Shown: positions 1-6,522 of the stretch, in pieces
Numbering within the stretch: the first letter of the stretch is position 1
Layout of the letters: each line of letters begins with the position of its first letter
DNA from: Methanobacterium sp.
GTDB lineage: Archaea > Methanobacteriota > Methanobacteria > Methanobacteriales > Methanobacteriaceae
Reading direction: 5' to 3'
NCBI GenBank assembly: GCA_021372715.1
Contig: JAJFTX010000010.1
Coordinates: forward strand, 1 to 11,175
DNA length: 11,175 nt
The notes under the pieces: generated by a model
The model's database searches: none
What the model was told of the DNA's origin: nothing
The model's input: only the letters and a program-made list of their open reading frames with translations
Program-made: the position numbers and the translations under genes

Positions 1-1
1 C

Positions 2-334
2 CAGTTCTACAAAAAACACACGGGATACTATCATGCCTACTATCACTCCGGAGTTTTTGATTATAAGAGCTCCCAAACCATGGAAAAACTTAAAATGGTA
101 AGGAAAATTAACTTTGAGGTTGTATCAAACGTTATAAGAGGAGGTTTTGCCGACGGCACCATTAGAGAAGACATAGATCCCGAGGCAACCACCCTTATCA
201 TGCTGTCCATGTCCAACAACGTTAACAACATCATACCGGTTACAGAGATGTACATGGATGAATATGGACTAACCCAAGACGAGCTTTTTGAAAGCAGCTT
301 AGGATTGGTAATACGCTCCATTGAAAAACAGTAA
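2..334 (+). CDS. TetR/AcrR-family transcriptional regulator, C-terminal part (5' end outside window)
   Basis: The reading frame is open from base 2 to the TAA at 332-334, giving 110 visible residues. The ATG at 80 is internal, because the frame runs on upstream with credible sequence. The N-terminal DNA-binding HTH is outside the window, so the family call rests on the C-terminal ligand-binding half only: an all-helical segment with a GFADGTIREDIDPEATT stretch (about residues 47-63 of the visible part) and a following long hydrophobic helix, a pattern typical of TetR C-terminal domains. Such proteins are cytoplasmic ligand-responsive repressors. It lies 79 nt upstream of an ABC exporter operon on the same strand, the usual place for a local regulator, so I infer that it controls that operon. 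The ligand is unknown. Confidence 0.75.
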   Translation, partial: QFYKKHTGYYHAYYHSGVFDYKSSQTMEKLKMVRKINFEVVSNVIRGGFADGTIREDIDPEATTLIMLSMSNNVNNIIPVTEMYMDEYGLTQDELFESSLGLVIRSIEKQ

Positions 335-413
335 CCATCATTCTTGTTATTAAAAACCTTTTTGGGAATTAATTATCTTAGCGTGAGCTTTGGGAGTTTA
401 GGAGGGAAATTAA

Positions 414-1559
414 ATGTTAGATATAGCTTTTAAAGATTTTAAGGCTAAAAAAAGCCGGGCCATCATGTGTATCATTGGGGTGATGGCTTGTGTTCTTCTC
501 ATCGGTGTGGTGAACATCGTCATGTATGAGATGCAGTCCAGTCTCAAGGGAGATCTGGGCACCGTTAATGGAAAGATGTTTTTCGAGCAGAACGGAACGG
601 GATATCCACCAGCGGGAAGTATCATGAGTGAAAATCTCGGTGATGAGGTACTCCAACGTAGCGAGGTGGATGCTTCAGGAAGTACTAAAGCACTGTTTGC
701 ACCATTACAGGGTGGAACCACCAACGACGGTGGCACACCAACCATGGTGGTGGGATTAACACCAGGCAAAGAACAGGTGTTCTTAGCCGATCACCCTGTA
801 GAAGGTAAAAACTCCCTGGTGGGAGAAGCTGATAATGCAGTGATCATGGGATCAGAAGCTGCTAAGACCTATAACGTTAAGGTGGGTGACACTTTCACCG
901 TTAATGATGATAAATTTAAAGTGGTGGGTATAATTAAGAAGGTGGGTAAAGGCTGGCCATTAACCATCGACAACTCCGTGATTATGGCTTTACCATACGC
1001 TCAGAGTGTTACCAACAGACCGGACCTTATTTCCACCGTTATAATAAAGCCCAGTGCAGATTATTCCCTGCAGACGGTGGAGAATAACCTGCAGGATTCC
1101 TATGGTAAATACGATATCTACACCGAAAAAGATGTTCAGAAAACCATTGACAATAACCTGAAAGGTGTGATGGTCTTCATGAACATGGTGATAGCCATGA
1201 TCTTCGCGGTTTCCATGGTGCTCATCATGAACGTGATGATGATGTCGGTGAAGGAAAAAACCAAAGAGATCGGTACGATGAGGGCCATTGGAACCAAGAA
1301 AAGATCCATCATGGCCTTAATAATTTATGAATCACTGATCCTGAGCCTTATAGGTGGTGTTATTGGGATATTACTCATTGCCCCCACTTACAATGTTCTG
1401 GGGATAATGATGGGTTCTACCAGTCTGAATTTCAGCATACCCACCACCGTGGTTATTCAGGTAGCTTTAATTGTCCTGGTTATAGGGACCTTCTCCGGAC
1501 TAATACCCGCTTACCTGGCCAACAGGATCAGCCCCATAGAGGCTTTAAGATACGAATAA
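414..1559 (+). CDS. ABC transporter permease, MacB/FtsX type
   Basis: A membrane subunit of a MacB-like ABC system of 381 residues. TM1 lies at about residues 17-39, followed by a large extracytoplasmic domain (about 40-250, MacB-PCD type). The C-terminal FtsX domain holds three TM segments near 252-278, 300-325 and 346-368. The protein ends in SPIEALRYE, the hallmark end of FtsX-type permeases, and has the cytoplasmic KEKTKEIGTMRAIG coupling motif after TM2. The start is set by GGAGGG at 401-406, seven bases before the ATG. The partner ATPase begins 14 nt downstream. Family members act by mechanotransmission, moving peptides, lipids or drugs across or out of the membrane rather than importing solutes. 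The substrate here cannot be read from sequence. The upstream TetR-type gene suggests inducible expression. Confidence 0.93.
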   Translation: MLDIAFKDFKAKKSRAIMCIIGVMACVLLIGVVNIVMYEMQSSLKGDLGTVNGKMFFEQNGTGYPPAGSIMSENLGDEVLQRSEVDASGSTKALFAPLQGGTTNDGGTPTMVVGLTPGKEQVFLADHPVEGKNSLVGEADNAVIMGSEAAKTYNVKVGDTFTVNDDKFKVVGIIKKVGKGWPLTIDNSVIMALPYAQSVTNRPDLISTVIIKPSADYSLQTVENNLQDSYGKYDIYTEKDVQKTIDNNLKGVMVFMNMVIAMIFAVSMVLIMNVMMMSVKEKTKEIGTMRAIGTKKRSIMALIIYESLILSLIGGVIGILLIAPTYNVLGIMMGSTSLNFSIPTTVVIQVALIVLVIGTFSGLIPAYLANRISPIEALRYE

Positions 1560-1573
1560 CGAGGAGATTAATT

Positions 1574-2305
1574 ATGGAAAATTTAGTTAAAGGCGAAGGA
1601 CTGTGGAAAACTTATGATCTGGGGGGTGTGGAAATCAATGCCCTCCGAGGATTGGATATAACGGTAAATAAAGGAGAGTTTGTGTCTATCATGGGTCCCT
1701 CAGGCTCTGGTAAATCTACCCTGATGAACATGTTAGGATGCCTGGATAACCCCACCAAGGGGGATCTGTATATTGACGGGAAGAAGATCTCGTTAATGTC
1801 AGATAAAGAACTTACCAAGGTTCGTTCCGAAGAGGTAGGGTTCATTTTCCAGACCTTTAACTTGCTGCCGGCTTTAACGGTACGCGATAATGTGGAGTTT
1901 CCTTTAAGGAATTTAAGCGGAGAGAAAAAGCTTAATAAATCCTCCCGCAGAGAAAGAGCCGAAGAATGCCTGAAGGTAGTGGGATTGGAACATCGGATGG
2001 ACCATTTACCTGCCAAACTCTCCGGAGGAGAAAGACAGAGAGTGGCCATTGCCAGGGCACTGGTTAATCATCCACAGTTCATCCTAGCCGACGAACCAAC
2101 TGGTAATCTGGATTCAGAAGCAACCGAGAACATTATGAATTTGTTGCACCTGGTTAACCAACAGGGCACTACGGTGATCATGGTCACCCACGACGAAGAA
2201 ACCACCAAAAATACCAGGGTAATGAAGATCCGAGACGGGGTCTTAGTGGAAGATCAAGCGGAAACTCTAAAGGAAACTGTTATTCCAGTTCCTTATCCAG
2301 CGTAA
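1574..2305 (+). CDS. ABC transporter ATP-binding protein, LolD/MacB type
   Basis: A cytoplasmic ATPase of 243 residues that pairs with the FtsX-type permease just upstream. All nucleotide-binding elements are visible: Walker A GPSGSGKST (41-49), Q-loop Gln94 in FIFQTFNLLP, signature LSGGE (150-154), Walker B FILADE (170-175) with catalytic Glu175, D-loop GNLD (178-181) and switch His207. The IFQxFNLLPxLT and DEPTGNLDS stretches are characteristic of the LolD/MacB/FtsE subgroup. A basic insertion (about residues 116-129) sits between the Q-loop and signature, slightly longer than in many relatives. The start is supported by GAGGAG at 1561-1566. The gene is the middle member of a permease-ATPase-CMD cluster with gaps of 14 and 19 nt, so the three are probably co-transcribed. 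Confidence 0.95.
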   Translation: MENLVKGEGLWKTYDLGGVEINALRGLDITVNKGEFVSIMGPSGSGKSTLMNMLGCLDNPTKGDLYIDGKKISLMSDKELTKVRSEEVGFIFQTFNLLPALTVRDNVEFPLRNLSGEKKLNKSSRRERAEECLKVVGLEHRMDHLPAKLSGGERQRVAIARALVNHPQFILADEPTGNLDSEATENIMNLLHLVNQQGTTVIMVTHDEETTKNTRVMKIRDGVLVEDQAETLKETVIPVPYPA

Positions 2306-2324
2306 CTTATTTGGGAAGGGTGAA

Positions 2325-2906
2325 ATGTTAGGAAAAAAACTTTATTCGGTACCGGAATCCTATTGGATCTCTTTTAAGGGAATCCGAACCATAAAATACA
2401 TGTTCAAGTCAAAAAGGAACACTGATCTGGGCTCAAAACTTACAGAAAGGATCATGCTGGCGGTGACCGAAGTTAATAATTGTGCCATCTGCTCCTTCGC
2501 CCACACCAAAAGGGCCCTGGAAAGTGGGATGAGTAGTGAAGAAATTCAGAACATGCTCGCCGGAATTATAGATGATGTACCTGAAGAGGAAGTTGCAGCA
2601 GTCATGTTTGCTCAACACTATGCCGATACCAGAGGAAATCCTACCCTGGAATCTTGGCAGCGTATGGAGGAAATCTATGGAACATCCAAGGCCAAGGGAA
2701 TCCTGGGCACCATCCGCACCATAATGATGGGTAATACCTACGGCATCCCCTGGAGTTCTTTTTTTAACCGACTAAGGGGTAAACCTGATGGAAGAAGCAG
2801 TCTAAAATATGAGATAAGCATGATCTTAGGCACTCTCTTGGTACCAGTTTCCTTTATCCACGCCTTAATCTCTGATTTATTTAAAATGCCAGTAATAGAT
2901 TTTTAA
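2325..2906 (+). CDS. Carboxymuconolactone decarboxylase family / AhpD-like protein
   Basis: A protein of 193 residues with the AhpD-fold core around residues 40-100. Glu49, Cys53-x-x-Cys56 and His60 reproduce the E...CxxC...H arrangement of AhpD-like alkylhydroperoxidases, where the two cysteines form the redox pair and Glu and His help proton transfer. It is therefore more likely a thiol-dependent peroxidase or redox protein than a true decarboxylase. The C-terminal 35 residues are hydrophobic (about 165-188) and could lie against the membrane. The start ATG follows GGAAGGGTGA at 2314-2323. The gene lies 19 nt after the ABC ATPase, which suggests one operon and a role linked to what that system handles, for example oxidised or reactive compounds; this is inference. 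An inverted repeat follows the stop codon. Confidence 0.85.
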   Translation: MLGKKLYSVPESYWISFKGIRTIKYMFKSKRNTDLGSKLTERIMLAVTEVNNCAICSFAHTKRALESGMSSEEIQNMLAGIIDDVPEEEVAAVMFAQHYADTRGNPTLESWQRMEEIYGTSKAKGILGTIRTIMMGNTYGIPWSSFFNRLRGKPDGRSSLKYEISMILGTLLVPVSFIHALISDLFKMPVIDF

Positions 2907-2916
2907 AGTAATATTG

Positions 2917-2977
2917 GGAGTTTTTCCCTGTTTCGTATAAATACCGCCTCTAATCTTTATTGAGCAGGAAAAACTCC
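2917..2977 (+). terminator. Imperfect long-range inverted repeat after the CMD gene
   Basis: The arms GGAGTTTTTCCCTG (2917-2930) and CAGGAAAAACTCC (2965-2977) are complementary except for one extra C in the left arm. They enclose a 34-nt loop and begin 10 nt after the CMD stop codon. It could act as a transcript-end structure for the operon. There is no long T-run behind the right arm, so the terminator label is tentative. The right arm also lies next to the promoter-like TATA of the following gene. Confidence 0.4.
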
Positions 2978-2979
2978 TA

Positions 2980-2990
2980 TTATTATATAG
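2980..2990 (+). promoter_or_regulatory. TATA-type promoter for the pentapeptide gene
   Basis: TTATTATATAG is centred about 27-28 nt before the ATG at 3014, and there is no Shine-Dalgarno site before that ATG. This geometry fits an archaeal promoter that gives a leaderless or nearly leaderless mRNA. Confidence 0.45.
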
Positions 2991-3013
2991 TAAAAACTAG
3001 TGAATAATAAATA

Positions 3014-3361
3014 ATGAAAAAATTAGGAATAATAGGGATAGCAGTTTTAATTTTGATAATTGTTTTTGTGTTATACATTTTTGGTATTCAAAACATATCA
3101 GATCTACCGCTTCTTGCTGCAAATCAATTTGCCGCTGGTATTTTAGCTGCAGGTAATTTTAGTATTGGAGCGTTTTCAATTGGAAATTTTTCAGCAGGAA
3201 TTTTCTCAGCAGGTATATTTTCAATTGGAATTTTCTCAATAGGTATATTCTCAATTGGTATATTCTCAATGGGTATATTCTCAATAGGTATATTTTCAAT
3301 TGGAATATATGCAGCTGGCATCTATGTTGCTATGAAATGTTTGGAATCAAGAAAAGAATAA
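3014..3361 (+). CDS. Membrane-anchored glycine-phased pentapeptide-repeat protein
   Basis: A protein of 115 residues. Residues 4-24 are a strongly hydrophobic signal anchor or TM helix after MKK. From residue 42 to 106 there are 13 uninterrupted five-residue units of pattern G-[IN]-F-S-[IA]; the last two are GIYAA and GIYVA. Two looser units (PLLAA, NQFAA) precede them, and a short basic tail closes the protein. Glycine, a central Phe/Leu and Ser/Ala in fixed phase resemble the pentapeptide-repeat right-handed beta-helix, but with Gly/Ile in place of the usual Ala/Asp/Asn, so the repeat is far more hydrophobic than in classical members. No SD is present; the TATA spacing suggests a leaderless mRNA. 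An oligo-T run follows the stop. I do not know a function; a membrane-associated fibre or helical rod is possible. Confidence 0.75.
   Translation: MKKLGIIGIAVLILIIVFVLYIFGIQNISDLPLLAANQFAAGILAAGNFSIGAFSIGNFSAGIFSAGIFSIGIFSIGIFSIGIFSMGIFSIGIFSIGIYAAGIYVAMKCLESRKE
3137..3331 (+). repeat. 15-bp in-frame tandem repeat inside the pentapeptide gene
   Basis: Thirteen 15-bp units start at a GGN glycine codon every 15 bases from 3137 to 3317. The units between about 3212 and 3301 are nearly identical at DNA level (GGTATATTCTCAAT plus a variable base). Copy-number change by slippage would add or remove whole pentapeptides and keep the reading frame. Confidence 0.9.
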
Positions 3362-3371
3362 TTTCACTTTA

Positions 3372-3379
3372 TTTTTTTT
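3372..3379 (+). terminator. Oligo-T run after the pentapeptide gene
   Basis: Eight consecutive T residues begin 11 nt after the stop codon, preceded by TTTATT-rich sequence. This is typical of factor-independent transcription termination in archaea, which needs no hairpin. Confidence 0.45.
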
Positions 3380-3584
3380 GCATGATTTAACAGGTCCAAA
3401 TTATCGAACTCTACTTGTCATTACGGAAATATTAGGTATTGGTCTGCTTTTTGCGTGTTTGCAGACATACTTTCAGGATTTTTTTTTAAATTTCTGTATA
3501 TTGTATCTTAAAACTTGCAAATATGTTAAATTATTATTTACTTCTTTAGGAAGCATTTTAAAGGGATACTCCCTACTTAACTAA
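3378..3584 (+). CDS. Doubtful 68-aa ORF, hydrophobic, possibly a gene remnant
   Basis: A TTG-initiated frame of 68 residues with a hydrophobic N-terminal half (about residues 12-30 could be one TM) and several Cys, Phe and Leu residues. It has no Shine-Dalgarno site, starts inside the T-run that follows the pentapeptide gene, and the second half is low in complexity. I do not recognise it. It may be chance or the relic of a membrane protein. It is listed because nothing else occupies this stretch. Confidence 0.18.
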   Translation: MHDLTGPNYRTLLVITEILGIGLLFACLQTYFQDFFLNFCILYLKTCKYVKLLFTSLGSILKGYSLLN

Positions 3585-3595
3585 TGAGATTAATT

Positions 3596-3616
3596 ATGAA
3601 CCAAGGGGATAAATAA
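3596..3616 (+). promoter_or_regulatory. Six-codon mini-ORF overlapping the start of the DUF457 gene
   Basis: ATG at 3596 reads Met-Asn-Gln-Gly-Asp-Lys and stops at TAA 3614-3616, whose last A is the first base of the DUF457 ATG (TAATG). The sequence ahead of it, GAGATTAATTATG, matches the region before the ATG of the ABC ATPase at 1574. The GGGGAT that serves as SD for DUF457 lies inside the mini-ORF. This geometry would allow termination-reinitiation coupling, but it could be chance. Confidence 0.25.
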
Positions 3617-4557
3617 TGGACTTTTTCACACACTTTCTAGTTCCATATATCATTTTATTTGCCCTTAAAAGCAAAAATAAACTGGAAGGGGGATTTGGTG
3701 GAATCTCCCTTGATTTGGATACCATCTTCATAGCATGGATCGGATTTCTGGTTCCTTATCTGTTTGTCTTTTCACACAGGGGAATTACCCATTCTTTCAT
3801 CTTCGCGGCCATCACTTCCACTCTGTTTTTGTATGTAATATCCAGAAAGAGCATCAACGGGTTCATATCTAAACTATTAAAACGTGACTTATCGGTTGAA
3901 TTCACTTATAAAACAGTTGGAATTGCCTACTTCGGTGCTCTAACTCATTTATTCCTTGATTTTTCAACTTCCAGAGGCATACCCCTTTTATATCCCTTCA
4001 CACTCCAAAGATTCAGCGCAGAAATATACTATTACATTGACCTTACCACCGCAGTTATCGCCCTGATAGTTCTGTTAATTCTTTACTTACGGGTGGATAT
4101 GAGATATAAGAAAGCGGCCATGGCCATCTTCATGATTATGTTAATCTCCTTTGGTGGGATCCGGGCCTATGAGAAAAATGTGGCTCTGGATGAAAATCCG
4201 GTAACTGATGGATTGGTTTATTCGGCGGCCTACCCGACCAGTGATATGTTTACCTGGACTATTGTTCAAAGCGACAGTTCCAACAGCACCTATTATTCTT
4301 TTAATTACAATACGCTGAATAAAGAAAAAAATGATGCCAAAATGGTTCAGAGTCTAACTGTAACAGGGGGCACGGTTCAATCGGCTCAAGAGGCCATAAT
4401 TAAAGCAGAACTGTTCACGGAAGTTCAAAGTTTCCGATGGAATGCATATTATCCCTGTATTAACGCTAATTTCAATGCAAAAGAATGGATTCTAACCTAC
4501 TTTGATGTTATGGACGATGGATATCGTAATAATAACCTAACGGTGACTGTAGATTAA
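3616..4557 (+). CDS. DUF457/YdjM-family membrane protein (putative metal-dependent hydrolase)
   Basis: A polytopic membrane protein of 313 residues. Family landmarks are visible: His6 in MDFFTHFLVPY, the Asp pair in LDLDTIF (33-38), the metal-motif-like HRGITHS (54-60), and THLFLDFSTSRGIPLLYPF (110-128) with His111 and Asp115. These His and Asp residues at membrane faces are why the family (DUF457, related to E. coli YdjM) is annotated as a predicted metal-dependent hydrolase; no reaction is established. TM segments lie near 37-52, 61-76, 101-116, 138-160 and 166-184. The last ~125 residues form a hydrophilic, Asn/Thr-rich domain, probably extracytoplasmic. The SD is AAGGGG at 3603-3608. The 3' end of this gene has a decayed copy at 9216-9313, so a second family member once existed nearby. 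Confidence 0.88.
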   Translation: MDFFTHFLVPYIILFALKSKNKLEGGFGGISLDLDTIFIAWIGFLVPYLFVFSHRGITHSFIFAAITSTLFLYVISRKSINGFISKLLKRDLSVEFTYKTVGIAYFGALTHLFLDFSTSRGIPLLYPFTLQRFSAEIYYYIDLTTAVIALIVLLILYLRVDMRYKKAAMAIFMIMLISFGGIRAYEKNVALDENPVTDGLVYSAAYPTSDMFTWTIVQSDSSNSTYYSFNYNTLNKEKNDAKMVQSLTVTGGTVQSAQEAIIKAELFTEVQSFRWNAYYPCINANFNAKEWILTYFDVMDDGYRNNNLTVTVD

Positions 4558-5096
4558 TTTTTTAAAGTTTTAAACTATATTATTTCATCTGAAATGAATC
4601 CTCATCCTGGCGCACTAAAAGAGAGGATCATCACCAAAAATATAGACCGGATCATGGGATCGATTATGAAGATATGGGGAGGGGCTTCCTGGGTCATAGT
4701 TCATCTGGCTTAGGTGCCTATTGTTCCCAATTTCTAACCTCATTAGTAACAAAGTTTATTTACTACTTATTACAATTTATATAACAGGGTGCACTAGTTT
4801 AAGGAAATAATTAGATATAAACAAATGTAGAGTTGTCGATATACTGCCCTCCAAAATTAGAAATAGAAAACAAATATAAAAAAAGAATAGAAATAGAATC
4901 TTAAACTATTGCACCCTCCTTTTTTTAGGTCACCTTATTTAATGGACCATTATATCTAACTGAAAATAAATTTTGATTATTTACCATGACAGGATGTCCG
5001 TCCCTAGCTGATGTTGAAAGGGCTTTATACTCTAAAAATAGGATGAAATGATAATTAAACAATCCTTATTATTTAGATAAATCAGATATAATATAG
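4558..5096. other. Gene-poor stretch with an inverted-repeat element
   Basis: I see no convincing gene in these 539 bases. The part 4590-4720 is richer in G+C than its surroundings and holds a 39-residue frame (4594-4713, MNPHPGALKER...) in the same frame as the upstream DUF457 gene beyond its stop codon. It has no SD and I do not recognise it. The part 4786-4917 is the inverted-repeat element listed separately. The last 170 bases are AT-rich leader sequence of the next gene. Confidence 0.6.
4786..4917. repeat. 132-bp element with 18-bp terminal inverted repeats (MITE-like or giant stem-loop)
   Basis: The left arm AGGGTGCACTAGTTTAAG (4786-4803) and right arm CTTAAACTATTGCACCCT (4900-4917) are inverted copies with one mismatch in 18. 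The 96-bp interior is A-rich and has no ORF. I find no clear target-site duplication at the borders. Seven Ts (4920-4926) follow the right arm, so on the + strand it could also be a very large terminator stem. A non-autonomous transposon remnant is the alternative reading. Confidence 0.65.
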
Positions 5097-5429
5097 ATGG
5101 ATATCATTAACACCCTCTTTACGGTTACCGGTGCGGTAATAATTGGAATTATCTTAGGATTCATTATTGCGGGTATCATTGGAGTGGTAGTCCTGGGAAT
5201 CATAAGGATCAGAAACCGAGATAACTACACCGAAAAAGATCTTAACCGAGTATACACCCTGATTCCAACTATTATTGTAGTGGTAATTGGGGCCCTATTA
5301 ATGGCAGAAGCCATAGTGAACATTGTAACCGGTGAAGTACTGTTCTTTTATGATATTAATCGGGGACTGGAATTTACTATAGGATTCGTCTTCGTGTTAT
5401 TGGCAGGCTATTTAATGCCCAAGAAATAA
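5097..5429 (+). CDS. Small membrane protein of unknown function, 110 aa
   Basis: Residues 7-36 are an unbroken Ile/Val/Gly-rich hydrophobic stretch (one long TM or a tight hairpin). A charged loop (RIRNRDNYTEKDLNR, 37-51) follows, then TM segments near 54-78 and 91-107, and a short PKK tail. Codon use matches the neighbouring genes and the hydrophobic/charged pattern is that of a real protein. No SD precedes the ATG. A TATA-like TTATTATTTA at 5066-5075 lies about 26 nt upstream, which fits a leaderless transcript. I do not recognise the family. It is the first of several short membrane proteins between 5097 and 7139. Confidence 0.7.
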   Translation: MDIINTLFTVTGAVIIGIILGFIIAGIIGVVVLGIIRIRNRDNYTEKDLNRVYTLIPTIIVVVIGALLMAEAIVNIVTGEVLFFYDINRGLEFTIGFVFVLLAGYLMPKK

Positions 5430-5589
5430 TGAGACTACCCTAAATTACTCAATCTTTAATCAGTATGCTGGGACCAAGTTGAAGACATAAACACTTACAG
5501 TGAAAGAACTCATCTAATGGTGCCAAAATCAGAACCTACACCAATAACAGATTGGGACCCTTACCCAAATTCATCCCAAGTTTAGCCCC

Positions 5590-5868
5590 TTAGGTTGTTT
5601 TCTCTATTTCTTCGAGGTAAATTATTTCTGTTAGTTCGGATCCCACTTCTTGTAGAGCTTTTTCTAATTGTGCTGATTCTAAGAATTTTTTTGCGTTTTC
5701 CCAGTTGTCCCATTGATATAAAATCAGAGCTTCATTAGGGTCATCGGCGTTACGAAAAAGAATAGCTTCCTGAGATCCAGCTTCTTTACGAATAGCTGCT
5801 CTTTCATCGAAAAGAGACTTCCCCCGGTTAAAACTCTCAAGTTTAAACCGTGCAATTACATGAATCAT
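5590..5868 (-). CDS. ABM-fold (antibiotic biosynthesis monooxygenase-like) protein
   Basis: A small dimeric alpha/beta-barrel-type protein of 92 residues from the chosen start. The pattern MIHVIARFKLES, a helix with DERAAIRKEAGSQ, a strand with ILFRNADDPNEALILYQW, then WENAKKFLES and a final strand EIIYLEEIEK, follows the ABM domain order (beta-alpha-beta-beta-alpha-beta). Known members include cofactor-free oxygenases of quinols and some haem-degrading enzymes; the substrate cannot be told here, and in an anaerobe the role may not be oxygenation. The start at 5868 is chosen because GGGGGTG (5876-5882) lies seven bases ahead. A longer frame to 5916 adds 16 residues that do not fit the family and has no SD. 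A perfect dyad lies upstream at 5920-5954. Confidence 0.8.
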   Translation of the reverse strand: MIHVIARFKLESFNRGKSLFDERAAIRKEAGSQEAILFRNADDPNEALILYQWDNWENAKKFLESAQLEKALQEVGSELTEIIYLEEIEKTT

Positions 5869-5875
5869 GTTTTCA

Positions 5876-5882
5876 CACCCCC
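5876..5882 (-). promoter_or_regulatory. Shine-Dalgarno site that fixes the ABM start
   Basis: Read on the minus strand this is GGGGGTG, followed by seven bases and ATG at 5868. It decides for the 92-residue start over the in-frame codon at 5916. Confidence 0.75.
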
Positions 5883-5919
5883 AAAATGATTTATGCCTAT
5901 TTGCGTCTATTTTCATATA

Positions 5920-5954
5920 TTAATATGTTTTTTAAATTATTAATAACATATTAA
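5920..5954 (-). promoter_or_regulatory. Perfect 10-bp dyad over the ABM promoter, probable operator
   Basis: TTAATATGTT (5920-5929) and AACATATTAA (5945-5954) are exact inverted copies with a 15-nt spacer, about 25 bp centre to centre. On the minus strand the proximal arm contains a TATA-like ATTAATATAT about 50 nt ahead of the ABM start codon, so a protein bound here would overlap the TATA/BRE region. Confidence 0.5.
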
Positions 5955-6055
5955 CTCCCCCTCATCTCTACGCTGTGAAATAAATTCATCCAGCACACCA
6001 GCCAAGGAAGATCCAGTACCGCTTAGGAATGGGTCTTTTCATTTAGCTTCCTATT

Positions 6056-6481
6056 TCAACTTCCTAATTTTGGTTTTCCAGTTACCAGAAGGTAAAATTC
6101 CACTATAGATGCGATGATAATAGCGATCATGGCCAGTATGATCAGGATATTGAAGCACCAGTCATAGAAGGAATTGTAGAAGTTGAAGGGGAACACCGTC
6201 CAGACGATATACACCGCAATGAAACTGACCACATTGATGATTAATTTAACTAAATGCCGGAGCCTCTCTGGACTGTAGAATAAAAGTAGGAGATTCCCAG
6301 CAATTGCAAAGTATATGGAGATGTTTATAATCCATAAAACATCGTTAAAGGCATTGGTGACGAAATAAACTTGCCAGTTGAGCAGGTTGTTAACGATGTA
6401 CCAGAAAATCAGGTTAAAAATTATGGCCGCCACGTACTCTGATTTTTTACTCATTTCTGTCTTTTCTTTTTCCAAGAACAC
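6056..6481 (-). CDS. Four-TM small membrane protein of unknown function
   Basis: Up to 141 residues, with TM segments near 16-36, 43-65, 78-97 and 107-133, short loops and little soluble mass. The YSPERLRHLVK loop between TM2 and TM3 is the only clearly charged part. I do not recognise the family. The start is uncertain. The GTG at 6481 lies only one base after GGGGGAG; a TTG at 6475 has better SD spacing; an ATG at 6454 begins MSKKSEYVAAII, a natural-looking N-terminus, but has only weak SD sequence. The gene follows the 47-aa gene on the same strand with a gap of about 41 nt, so the two are probably one transcript. Confidence 0.72.
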   Translation of the reverse strand: MFLEKEKTEMSKKSEYVAAIIFNLIFWYIVNNLLNWQVYFVTNAFNDVLWIINISIYFAIAGNLLLLFYSPERLRHLVKLIINVVSFIAVYIVWTVFPFNFYNSFYDWCFNILIILAMIAIIIASIVEFYLLVTGKPKLGS

Positions 6482-6522
6482 TCCCCCATCCTAACCCGTA
6501 ACTTACCATATCAAAACTTAAG

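Noticed and set aside
1612..2049. Long minus-strand frame inside the ABC ATPase gene
   Set aside because: The plus strand encodes all ATPase motifs. The minus frame is a codon-bias shadow, as are those at 410-769 and 9772-10152.
3124..3321. Minus-strand 65-aa frame reading PIENIPIEN repeats
   Set aside because: It is the reverse of the 15-bp in-frame repeat of the pentapeptide gene, which keeps both strands open by periodicity. It has no start signal of its own.
3137..3331. Possible CRISPR array because of regular repeats
   Set aside because: The units are 15 bp, contiguous, without spacers, and coding in phase.
4594..4635. NPHPG start resembling HigA-type antitoxins
   Set aside because: Only five residues match, there is no helix-turn-helix pattern after them, and no toxin-like partner is near.
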